Shown here: positions 35,901 to 45,791 of the stretch, piece after piece
How positions within the stretch are numbered: position 1 is the stretch's first letter
Layout of the letters: every line of letters begins with the position of its first letter
Source of the DNA: Utricularia gibba
Taxonomy: Eukaryota; Streptophyta; Magnoliopsida; Lamiales; Lentibulariaceae
Length of the DNA: 64,000 nt
Assembly: GCA_002189035.1 (NCBI GenBank)
Contig: NEEC01000023.1
Location: forward strand, 434,001-498,000
Reading direction: 5' to 3'
Made by a program: the position numbers and the translations under genes
Notes under the pieces: model-generated
What the model was told of the DNA's origin: nothing
Databases searched by the model: none
Seen by the model: the letters and a program-made list of their open reading frames with translations, nothing else

Positions 35901-37275
35901 CGTTTACTGAAAAAACTTTCCTGTATATTTTTTTCCCCTGAATACATAACTTGTATTGGAGATATGTTAACCTTGATCTTGTTTTGCTTCAGCATCAAAT
36001 ATTTTCTCCTACCTTGTACAGAATACACGAGAAGCGTTCTCCTGAATATAGCAGTTCTCCCACTGCAAAGTCTGATGCCCCAGCTGCAAAGCGTAGAGTG
36101 AAGGCTTCCACAGCAGACTCACCTCAGCGGGATGTAGTAAAACAAGATGACTCTCTTAGAAAACGGCGGGAATTGCCTCCTCGGCAGAGATCTCCAGATC
36201 TCTCGGATGCATCCAGAAGCAGAAGTCCATCTGAGGAAAGGTATTCAAATCAGTTCTTCATGCATACTTGGCTCCATCTGACCATGGTTTTTTGTAGGTT
36301 GCCCCCTTCTGATGGTTCCCATAAGAAGAGGAATGAACTGTCTGGGCCTGACAAATTGTACTCACCAAGAAAATCTTCTGCTAACAGACCCGATCGCGTC
36401 GCCTCTGTGCCGAGAATCAGTGCTGAGACGAACATTTCCCGCAGGTTTTAGATTGGCTGGTAATCTTTTTGTGATGGTGTGATATTTCTGTGTTCTAATT
36501 ACCTTGTCACTCCAGGGATGCTGTGGATCACAAATTCACATCCTCAGAAATTCCCCAATCTGATGATCGAGCAAATCCAGGGAAAACCCAGCCCCCAAGC
36601 AGGTTTCCCAAGTATTTCCATTTGTGATATCCTACGGATGCCGTTGTCTTCTTTTTTTTTTCTTCAAAGGGTGGTTGTTCATATGCAGTGAAGCTTTACA
36701 TGACATGGAGGACCAGGGGAAACATCACAAGCGACAGTCAACAGTCCAGGGGAAGGAATGGGATGCCGAGGATAACAAATCTAGTCGGAAGGATGCAGGT
36801 AGTGATTTGGAGCTGGAACCAGAGGCTGACGATACACCTGCAAAGTCTAAACAACGAGAAAAGAATGGCCCCCCGCTTGCCCTCTGAGGAAATTGATGAG
36901 CGCAGAGATGAAGGCGGCCATGAAAAAAGAAAGCATAAGAAATCGGATGAAGCAGCGGAGTCCGACGATGAATCTAGCTACGATTCTTACGAGGAACGAA
37001 GAGAGGCTAAGAAGAGAAGAAAAGAAAGGAAGAGGTTGGAAAAGGAGGACCGGCGCCGCCGCCGTGAGCAGAAACGGCTCGCAAGGGAAGAGCGACGTGC
37101 AGAGAAGCACAAACCAAAGTCGCGCGATGATTCCAATGCCGGTGCTCGGCAACGAGGCTCCAACCTCATGGACGCTGATGATACAGACGCAGAGCAGCAG
37201 CAGCGAAAGCTGGAGATCGAGCTTCGAGAGAAGGCATTGGAATCACTCAGAGCCAAGAAAAGCCTCGGAAGCTGA
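32922..37275 (+). CDS. SRRM1-like splicing co-activator: PWI domain plus RS domain, one frameshift in the last exon
   Basis: Nuclear serine/arginine-repetitive splicing protein (SRm160 family). Thirteen exons: 32922-32942, 33109-33198, 33596-33718, 33844-34011, 34092-34175, 34262-34389, 34608-34649, 34739-34780, 34929-35621, 36022-36240, 36298-36444, 36516-36602, 36689-37275; about 809 residues. The PWI nucleic-acid-binding domain is about residues 25-130 (KSQKFAPELEILVDMTRIKM, RPWIAKRVTELIGFEDEVLI, FMKELWVLLLSAQQN). Exon 9 is a dense RS/SPRR domain. The C-terminus is highly charged (SYEERREAKKRRKE-type, ending ALESLRAKKSLGS). A six-C run at 36869-36874 puts the last part out of frame with an early stop at 36885-36887. 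With five C the charged tail joins the RS part exactly, and the length becomes a multiple of three. Confidence 0.9.
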
Positions 37276-37651
37276 ACCATCGTCTTCGTTTCCCCTTAGA
37301 CATTTTTCCCTTCCTGTTCAAGCTTCCGTTTTTTTATTCTGTGGCACTGCTCTTCTTGTAGGCACAAAACGACAATTTAAAACATATTTAATTTGTATTT
37401 TTCAATTTAATTTATGCATCATAAATTGAAATAATCGAAATATTAAAAGAGGATAGACTTCACCAGGTGGCGCTCTGCCATTGGATGTTCTCCACATCCA
37501 ACAAAGATAACTCCGCCGTAACCTCTGCCTCAAGCTCAAGATAAAAAAATAAAAAAGAAAAAAGAAAAGAAAAGATCAATGGCGTAGAACTCAACTGATC
37601 AGTTCAGAAGGAAATCCTCTTCCACTTCCAGTGCTGATTTCTTCTCCATCT
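37276..37651. other. Short intergenic region
   Basis: 3' flank of the SRRM1-like gene and promoter and leader of PTAC16. An A/GA-rich tract lies at 37543-37576. Nothing else was seen. Confidence 0.6.
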
Positions 37652-39647
37652 ATGGCGCCATCCCTAGTTGCAAATCACTTCTACGTCCCCAGTTCGATTC
37701 TCCACCACACGAGAGCTACTCACAAACCGATCATCTTCGCCGCGAAGACGCCGGAAGTTTCCAATTCGGAGAATTCGAGCCCGTTCCGCTTCGACTGGGG
37801 GAAATTTGGGGGCGGCGTGCAGTCATTGGTTCCGGTTCCGACGAGTCTGGGACTGCAGCGGCGTAAGGATCCGGGAACAGTGTTTGTGAATGGGGCGACG
37901 GGGCTCTCCGGGATCCGCATTGCGCAGACGCTTCTCCGGGAGGGGTTCACAGTGAGGGCCGGTGTGCCGGATCTGGGAGCTGCCCAGGAGTTGGCTCGTC
38001 TCGCTGCTCAGTACAGGGTTCGTTTCCTTCTTTAAATCTGACTGCATTCTTCTTCTTCTTCTTCATTCACCCGCTTTTTCTTTTATCCAAAAAGAGGAAA
38101 TTGGGTGAATGATAAATTCATACGTGGCTCGATTTTATTGGGTAGAGAAGAGCATTTTGACTGAGGAATCGAATATCCAATCTTGTTCCTGTGGCAGATC
38201 CTCTCCGCCGAAGAGTCACGGCGGCTGAACGCCGTCGGTTCCACTTTGGACGACATCGAAGCAATCGCAAAGGCCATCGGAAACGCCTCCAAGGTAGTCG
38301 TAACAATTGGCCCCTCGGAGAACGGTCCCGCTACCGAGGTGACAGCCGGCGAGGCTCTGCGAGTGATTCAGGGCGCCCAATTAGCTGACGTCGGCCACGT
38401 AGTCATCGTCTTCGACGATTCCTGGGCCAATGTCTCCACCTACAATGTTCTCGATGGGATCACCTCTTTTTTCTCTAACCTATTTTCCAAGTCTCAGCCA
38501 TTGACGCTTCCTGAGTTCTTGCAAAAATTGGTGGAGACGGATATCACTTACACTTTAATCAAGACCAAACTGACTGAAGATTTCTCTCCAGAGAGTTCTT
38601 ATAAACTCGCCGTCATCTCTGAGGGAAGCGTCGCCGGCAACGACTACAAAGTAATGTATGCCGTTTCAGTTGTTTTTAAGAGATAGAGATATCTCACTTT
38701 CTAGTGGGCACATCTCCGTGTCATTATCATGTCTCCCTGAATCGCTTTCTTGCCTTCTTCTGATGAAACTACTTTTCCGCCATTAATGCAGGTAACAAGA
38801 TCACAGATAGCTTCTCTGGTTGCTCAACTTTTCTCCAACACCGAAGTTGCTGAGAATAAGGTACAAAGAAGATTTATTCAAGCTGAATCACTCCCAAAAA
38901 CTACTTTTCTCGAGTTTTTCTTGCTGCTTTTCATTGATTTGAGATCAGTTCAATGACAATTTTGAAGCTGAATCACTCCCAAAAAATCCATTCAGGTTGT
39001 TGAGGTCTACAGCGATCCATCAGCGCTATCGAAACCCATTGATGAACTCTTCAGGTGTTTAAACGTCTTCCTTTTAACTTTCTATCAAGGACCATAGGAT
39101 GCTTGTGCTTTAAAACACTGTTCAGAAAACCATCCTGCTTCGTTTGATGTCCAGAGACATACCCGAGGATTCAAGGAGAAAAGTATATGCCGAATCAGTG
39201 GCGAAAGCAAAAGCGGACGAAGAAGCACGGCGAGCTTCAGAACCAGCAAAAAAGTTGCAGGTGGAGTCAAAGAAGCTGGAAGAGGAGGAACCAAACATAG
39301 CAGCAGAAGCCCAGAAAAGAGCAGAAGCAGCCGGAGCAGAGCTTCTGAACAAAGCCAAAGCCATCAACCTTTCATTCTCTTGGGATGAGTTAAGCTCCCG
39401 GCTTCAATCTGCAGTTGCCAAGACGGCTGAAGACCCCAAAGTTGAGTTAGCCACAGTAAGAGGGCAAGCAAAAGCACGATCCCTGCCTTCCCTGAAAGCA
39501 GTGGTGAAGAATTCCAGACCCCCACCTCCACCTCCATTGAGGAAAAGCAAAGTGGGGAAGGTGAAACAAGTTGAGGCGAAGCAGGAGGCAAGGAGTGGGC
39601 TCCGTGGGTGGTTCAACCAGGAAACCATCTTCGTGGATGATGAGTAG
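37652..39647 (+). CDS. PTAC16: PTAC16, plastid transcriptionally active chromosome protein 16
   Basis: Chloroplast nucleoid/thylakoid protein found in plastid transcription complexes; an atypical NAD(P)-binding Rossmann fold. Exons: 37652-38017, 38198-38650, 38792-38860, 38996-39054, 39155-39647; 479 residues, all in phase. A Ser/Thr-rich transit peptide begins MAPSLVANHFYVPSS. The Rossmann start is DPGTVFVNGATGLSGIRIAQ (GATGxxG) at about residues 73-92. The family pattern continues with RRLNAVGSTLDDIEAIAKAI, GNASKVVVTIGPSENGPATE, and GHVVIVFDDSWANVSTYNVL. The last exon is an Ala/Glu/Lys-rich helix, probably coiled coil, then a Pro run (RPPPPPPLRK) and the end GWFNQETIFVDDE. Exon 5 uses the acceptor at 39154, giving DIPEDSRRK after ELF. 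Confidence 0.92.
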
Positions 39648-40470
39648 AAGTTCCTCCCTGCTACTTACCGCCATATCCATTTGCTTGAGATGCTGCTGCT
39701 GAATGTCGTCCATGGATGACGAACATTTCAATCCCCTCGTTTCGGGAACGATGGAAACCATTCGTTCATACTTCCATACATACAACTGGAGTGAGCACCC
39801 CGTTTTCCAAATATGCTTTATTTTCAATTTGGATAAGAGGTTACAACTTACGGGTCGAGAATGATCGAATGGGGCGGGTCCTGGATTCGAACGAATCGGG
39901 TTACTGTTTTGGGTTAATTACGATCTAATTAAAATAGAAAGATGGTTTAATTTGGCAGATCTTCAGGTCGTTGAATTTTGGGTAAATTTAGTGCAGTTTC
40001 CGTCCAAGATTCTCGCGATTGATTCCCATATTCCGAATCACTTACGCGGCAACTGCGACTAAATTGTGAATTGTGATCCGATTTGCTGGTTTCGGGATTC
40101 GATGTTCTTCGTCTTAAATGCTGGAATTGACCGGTATTTCTCGCTTAAAAGCAGTTTCTGCACCGTTTTGTTGGTGTTGAGAGAAAGGGGATGAAGTTCA
40201 GGAGTGTGTAAATCGTGTTCCGCGAGTTATAAAGGTCAGATTTTGCGTCGATTGAACTAGTTGACTGCTTTTTGAGTCGATTGAGCTGTTGTTTTAGAAA
40301 ATTCCTTGAGTTTTGAGACCGACAGTTGACTGTTATTTCTCCCAAAATCCCTCTCGAGGGTTTGAGATTCCTAATCTAATGGAAACCAGATTTTTAGATT
40401 GATCACTCTCATCTTGTGGGCTGCAAGTCTGTGAAATTAAATACCCGGGACTTTGTACTTTTTTTTACAG
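39648..40470. other. PTAC16 3' flank and MTP1 promoter and 5' leader
   Basis: No coding signal. A polypyrimidine tract and CAG (40459-40470) stand directly before the MTP1 ATG, so the MTP1 5' leader is probably interrupted by an intron whose donor I could not fix. Confidence 0.5.
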
Positions 40471-41613
40471 ATGGAGGCTGACGACGAGTTTGATTCAACA
40501 GAGCTGCAGCCTGTAAAGATAGAACAGATACTATCTAGTGAAGGAACAAAGTTTTCCCCCAGTAAACATCACTTTGCTTGTGGTAGCAAGACATGTTCAT
40601 TCTCCACGCATCAGTATAGTGAGGCAAATGCAGCTCAGAGGTCGAAAACAATGTTCAAGCTCTGTGGGCTTTTGCTGTTTTACTTGATTGCGATGGGTAT
40701 TGAAATTGTTGGAGGCTTGAGAGCCAACAGCTTGGCAGTTCTTACTGATGCAGCCCATTTGCTATCTGACATTGTTGGTTTCTCCATTTCCCTTTTTGCA
40801 ATATGGGTATCTGGCTGGGAGCCCACCTCTAGACAGTCTTTTGGATACAACCGTCTCGAAGTAATGGGAGCCCTTTTATCAGTGCAGCTAATATGGCTGA
40901 TCTCTGGAGCTTTGATCTATGAGGCAGTCATGAGACTCATTGCAAAGAGATCAAAAGTGAATGGTGAGCTCATGTTCATGGTAGCTGCATTTGGTTTCTT
41001 GATTAATTTGCTCATGGTTGTGTGGCTCGGTCATGATCATCACTCCCATCATGGCCACTCTCATCACAGCCATGATTCTGAACACAATGCTAACCATCCC
41101 AGTCATGAAAAGGAGCCAGATGAAGAAACCGCAAACCTCATGCTGCCAAATCCTCACTCCAATACAGACATTCTGAAGAACATCAACATCCAAGGTGCGT
41201 ACTTGCACCTCATCACAGATTTGATCCAATCCATCGGCGTGATGATCGCCGGATGTGTGCTGTGGGTAAAACCCACATGGCTCGTGACTGATCTCATCTG
41301 CACCCTCATATTCTCCACCGTTGCATTGGTGACCACTCTGCCGATGCTGAAGAGCATCTTTTACATACTGATGGAGAGAGCTCCAAGCGAAATAGACACA
41401 GTGAGCCTTGAAAATGGCCTGAGAAGCATCAGGGGCGTTGTGAATGTTCATGATCTTCATGTCTGGGCCATCAGTGTAGGAAAGCACGTTTTGTCGTGCC
41501 ATGTTGTTATTGCCCCTGAAGCTGTTCCTATACAAACCCTGAGTGAGATCAGGGAATACTGTGAGCAGGAGTTCAGGATTCATCACTCTACTATTCAGAT
41601 AGAGCAGGAATAA
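40471..41613 (+). CDS. MTP1: MTP1, vacuolar Zn2+/H+ antiporter (cation diffusion facilitator)
   Basis: Intronless coding region, 380 residues; loads zinc into the vacuole. Six transmembrane segments of the CDF fold are visible. TM2 carries the metal-site pattern LTDAAHLLSDIVGFSISL (HxxxD) and TM5 carries YLHLITDLIQSIGVMIAG (HxxxD). Between TM4 and TM5 is the His-rich loop, about residues 187-214 (HDHHSHHGHSHHSHDSEH), shorter than in Arabidopsis MTP1, which is slightly longer overall. The cytosolic C-terminal domain has VHDLHVWAISVGKHVLSCHV. The N-terminus has a Cys-containing segment (FACGSKTCSF) typical of plant MTP1. The ATG at 40471 follows a probable leader-intron acceptor. Confidence 0.95.
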   Translation: MEADDEFDSTELQPVKIEQILSSEGTKFSPSKHHFACGSKTCSFSTHQYSEANAAQRSKTMFKLCGLLLFYLIAMGIEIVGGLRANSLAVLTDAAHLLSDIVGFSISLFAIWVSGWEPTSRQSFGYNRLEVMGALLSVQLIWLISGALIYEAVMRLIAKRSKVNGELMFMVAAFGFLINLLMVVWLGHDHHSHHGHSHHSHDSEHNANHPSHEKEPDEETANLMLPNPHSNTDILKNINIQGAYLHLITDLIQSIGVMIAGCVLWVKPTWLVTDLICTLIFSTVALVTTLPMLKSIFYILMERAPSEIDTVSLENGLRSIRGVVNVHDLHVWAISVGKHVLSCHVVIAPEAVPIQTLSEIREYCEQEFRIHHSTIQIEQE

Positions 41614-42315
41614 TGAATCCCCATTATTTAGAAAAATGGATATTGTCACATTCTCTATAATAGAATGATTATTTTTTTTACACAATATCTGATACATAGG
41701 TAAATTTCTAATTGATCTTAACAAATCCACATTGCAGGTTTTGTGTAAATGAAAGTTATGAGAAAATGAGGTAATAAGATTATTTACAAAGTTATTCTAA
41801 GAGTATTTTTAATGATTTTCAGAAATAATGATGTGGTTTTCCAGAAATCATTATTATTTTTATGAAAATAATTAATTTGAGGAAATTCCATGCTGCGAAA
41901 ATCGGAATAGGAAGTTCCATTTCCTTGAAAAAACTCGATAAAATAAAATCACGTCAATATTTTCGTAAATCATTAAAAATGTTTTAATAAAATAAGAATT
42001 AAGTTTCTATAGCTTTTTTAAAATAAAAAATAATTTTAAATTCATGTTTTTTAAAAATATTTATTTATATAATTTGTTTACAAGTATATTTGAAATTTAT
42101 TTGACAGAAATAAATAATTCAGAAACTATCCAACAAAGTCAACACGGTATATAAAAGGAAGGCTAGTTAGCGGCTGGGACTGGGAGGGTCCATGCCACAG
42201 AGCTGTAGGGGTCCCGCACGGGGCCGAGTTCGGAAGCCATAATACGACGAATCTTGAAGTGAACCCACCCGATTGGGAATCCCCGGTCAGATTCCGTTCT
42301 CCGGCGCCAGATTCT
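41614..42315. other. Intergenic, AT-rich, no gene seen
   Basis: Strongly AT-rich to about 42150, then a GC-richer leader of the next gene. No coding signal was recognised. Confidence 0.6.
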
Positions 42316-43570
42316 ATGGCGGAGCCGAAGCACCGGCTGCTTTACGCTGATCTCTTCAAATCCACTTCCTGCACCGGCGACGACTCAAAGGTGGCGTCGG
42401 CGATATCAGAATCTCAGAGCTGGAGCCGGAGCAGCGGCAGCAGCAGCAGCCAGGTTTCCTCCGCCTGGGATTCTTCTTCTGCTTCCTCCGCCGCCTCGGA
42501 TCTTTGCTCCTCGGAAGCAGACGAAGAGGATTTCACTGGGGAATTGACGCGGCAGATGGCTGAGTGCATGCTTCGAGATGATTCCGCGCCGCGGCAGGAG
42601 TCTCAGGTGAAGTACGCAAAGAAATTAGAAAATAACTCCGCCGATCGGAGCTCTGTAGACTCTTCTGCTGGCGACCAGGTAACTCCTAGTTGATTCAAAA
42701 GTAGGAGATGCGCCACCTGAATTGGATTAAATTGAATTGAATCCACATCTAGGTTTGCGAAGTGAAGAATCAGCTTCCAAAATCAACAATCAAAGACGTC
42801 CCTAAAAAGCGCAACGGAGGCAACACTACAGAGAGGAGGAAGCAGCCAGGGTCCGGTATGCGAGCCGTATTCCTCCAGCCGCCGAAAACCGGAGTCCCCG
42901 GTACCGGAGTCTTTCTCCCTCGAGTAAACAGAGTCCCCGTTGAGTTCAGGAAGAAATCAGGTCCACTGATCACCAACACCCTATTATAGCAATTGGTATC
43001 TTTTTCAAGTGCACTTGAAGCCTGATTCCGATGTTACTATTTCATAACCACATTGTTTTATTTGGAGCATTGAACTGAGTTTCTGAAGTAGGATTTGATG
43101 GTGAAAACACTGAAATTTTTGCTCACAGGCTGCTCCACGGTTCTGATTCCCACAAGAGTTCTAGAGCTTCTGGAGCTTCATCACAACAGACGAATTCATT
43201 CAAACTCTCCACTTCCCGGAGTAGCACCTCCCATTGCATTCCGTTCAAAAGGTACCCGCCCTTCTAGACTTGGGAATAGTTGTCCCTTTTCCTTCCTTTC
43301 TTCCCTCCTACACCCTATGTGATGGATAGCATTAACATCCTACTCAACCATCCCCCAAATTGTTGCTTAGTCAACTTTTGTTAGCCCTACCCTATCCTTA
43401 TCCACCAGTTTTATTGCATTCAAGCTCCATGTTCGATGGAACAACTTATCCCCACAACTGTGCCTGATGCATTCCCTCCCTTTGCAGATGCACAACACCC
43501 AGAGCAGAAGAGGCAAGCAGAAGAAGAAGCAGAGGAGATGCTGCAACTCCCACAGGAGTGGACTTACTGA
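42316..43570 (+). CDS. Plant-specific protein of unknown function (GTGVFLPR / LPQEWTY type)
   Basis: Four in-phase exons: 42316-42678, 42753-42960, 43129-43251, 43488-43570; 258 residues. The N-terminal half is Ser/Asp/Glu-rich and probably disordered (SSGSSSSQVSSAWDSSSASS), with a short motif FTGELTRQMAECMLRDDS. The C-terminal half is basic and contains SGMRAVFLQPPKTGV, GTGVFLPRVNRVPVEFRKKS, CSTVLIPTRVLELLELHH, and the end EMLQLPQEWTY. I recall this motif set from uncharacterised angiosperm proteins but know no established function, and no catalytic or membrane feature is seen. The frame is undamaged. Confidence 0.78.
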
Positions 43571-44489
43571 TACAACGCTAGCGAGTAGTAGCCAGGCGAT
43601 TGATTGCCTTGGAGATTGGGAAGAAGGAGCACAATAAATGTTGGCGCCGGTCCCGTGCTAACAAACAGGTACGTGGCTACTTGTTTCTTCTCAGAGGAGA
43701 GGGTAATGAATGAATGAATAAGGTAGGGAGGGTAGTGGAGTACCCATTAGTGAAAAACACTGGATCTAGAAAAATGTTCGGCCATGCTTCTCCCACTGAT
43801 CCGTACAATCATTCTTCAATGAAGGGGATGGTAGTGGTGTCGTACGAATTTCATTTCTTTTATTTTAAAAATTAATTTGAAACGTTTATTTATTTTTAAT
43901 AAAATGTAAATTTATTATATAGATAATCTTATTATATAAAATATGACAGGATTCATTAGGAGGAGTTGGGGGTGTAACAAAATGTGATGGATGTAGATGG
44001 TTAAAATTTGGGACGACTTTTTATTATAAAGTAGTTAATGTGCAGTCAACGTGCACTTGTTTAGGTTTCGTGGCATGATGATGTGCCTAGGACCACTAGC
44101 CAGTAACTCCTTTGGATAACATTTTTAATTACATCTGGTTCTATGATTTTTTAAATTTGGGTGTAATTATTTTTTATAATTTTTTTAAAAAAGCTGAAAT
44201 TTAGTTATATTTAATTTAATTTTTTTATTTTATAATATATTTATAATGAATTAATCAAATTTGACGTCATTCATACTCATTCCATACAAATACGAATCAC
44301 TAATACTCGTTTCGTATGAGTCAACCGGCGAGTTATTCGGATTAACTCGAATTCGGGTATCGGGTAACATTACAAACATTTCGATGACTAAATTGAAAAG
44401 GGGGAAAAGGTTGGGGGTGTAAAACATAATATTTGCTATTATCCGTGTCTCCAGGCTGCTCGACTGCAGAGAAGCCTCTCCGGCGGGCG
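43571..44489. other. Intergenic, no gene seen
   Basis: AT-rich at 43850-44260. A stretch at 44270-44370 with repeated CGAAT/CGAGT words resembles low-complexity transposon-derived sequence. No coding signal. Confidence 0.55.
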
Positions 44490-45087
44490 ATGGCGGTGCC
44501 GTCGGCTAATCTCATTTTTCACCATGGCTATCTTCTTCCTCGTCGCCCTCTTCCCCGGATTCAATGTCGCAAAATGAATCCCCAATTGCCCACTCTTCCC
44601 ATCGTGGAATCCCCATTCGGCGCCAAAACCTCTCTTAAGAGATCGATTTTTCTTAGTGTCAGCAACGATTAGCCCAATCGAATCAGTTCCCGCGGGAACC
44701 GATGACAACATTGCGTCGGCGATCGAATCGGCAACGACGGGCCCAATCTAATCAGTTACAGCGATAAGCTATGACGGCCTCGTCTCGGCAATCGAATCGG
44801 CCGTTTTGTTCGTTGCCTTCATTGCGTTATCCGTTCTCACTGTAGGGGTAAGCCTCCAGTTTGATGCCAACTCCTCTTTTTCAGTTCTTTCAGTTAAATT
44901 TTGCTTATGTTGGATTGTTCTTCAGGTTATCTACATTGCAATTACAGATTTCCTGGACAAAAGGGAAAACGAAAAATTTGTTAAAGAAGAAGAGGCTGCA
45001 AACAAAAAGAAGAAAATCAAAGGTGGCAAGAAGGGAAAACTTGTGGGGAGTGGGAGAAACGGCCCCAAAGGCTTTGGGCAGGAGTAA
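44490..45087 (+). CDS. Small plastid membrane protein of unknown function, frame-disrupted
   Basis: Two exons, 44490-44847 and 44926-45087. The N-terminus (MAVPSANLIFHHGYLLPRRP) looks like a transit peptide. The body has one hydrophobic helix (VLFVAFIALSVLTVGVIYIA), then a charged tail ITDFLDKRENEKFVKEEEA, a Lys-rich stretch and the end GPKGFGQE. The tail is typical of a small family of plant chloroplast proteins I cannot name. Two defects are present: a T5 run at 44647-44651 (four T would give KRSIFLVSATISPIES in frame) and a TAA at 44749-44751 inside the second copy of a 69-bp tandem duplication. Either the gene is broken or the sequence is locally wrong. Confidence 0.6.
44665..44802 (+). 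repeat. In-frame 69-bp tandem duplication inside the small plastid gene
   Basis: Copy 1 is 44665-44733 and copy 2 is 44734-44802. Both read ACGA..GCCCAATC(G/T)AATCAGTT and end ATCGAATCGGC, aligning over 69 bp without gaps and with many substitutions in the middle. Translated, copy 1 gives TISPIESV...IASAIESA and copy 2 gives TTGPI-stop-SV...LVSAIESA. The single change GAA to TAA makes the nonsense codon. Confidence 0.75.
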
Positions 45088-45791
45088 CGACAACCAGAAC
45101 AGGAAGCCTAATCGATTACTTCTTGTAGTCAGTTCTGCCATCGGTGTCTTAGAAGTTAAGCTCTGAGTGCGCAAATTCTGTGTTCGAGGAATCGGGAGGA
45201 GGGCAGACAGACAGGGCATCAAAGTGATGAAGGTAAATACAAGATGAGGTAAATGATGGAAGAACTTACAAATAGAGGAGAGTGTTGCATAGGTGCCAAG
45301 CAAGAGTACTTGAAGAGCCGACTGATTTATGTATCATTTTTTTCCTCCCAAAGAAACAATTGTTTGATTGAAAAATTTGAGTTCTATTGATTGATCATCA
45401 TGCTATATAATTCAACCATGATAGAGAACACTTACATTACAGAAAATTAGCACAGCACACTGATGGATTTCGTTCCTTTGGAAAATCAAGTTTGATAGAA
45501 AAGCTCAGGTTACAGACAAAGGAGCATGAACTGTCCCTCGTAGGACTCCTAAAGGAGAAGGCTCCCAAAGCTATTCAGGTGTTTCGGTACATGTTTATTT
45601 TCCTATGAGAATACATGAGGAAAGGAAGATAAGAAAAGGTAGTCCAAACTTGCCTCAGTTAGCTGTACATTCTCCTCATTTCCTTTCTCTCCACCTCTCT
45701 AAATTGGGTTCAAGGATTGACCAGCAGCAATCCTACGCTCTGCCAAAGAGATACAAGGTGCCGTATATTAGAAATAAGATCACCTTGGGAC
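45088..45791. other. Convergent intergenic region
   Basis: Holds the 3' ends of the small plastid gene (+) and the Pumilio gene (-). A minus-strand 132-codon frame and plus-strand short frames show no family match. Confidence 0.55.

Noticed and set aside
40951-41730. 259-codon minus frame opposite MTP1
   Set aside because: A shadow of the strongly biased MTP1 codons; no domain and the MTP1 frame explains the sequence.
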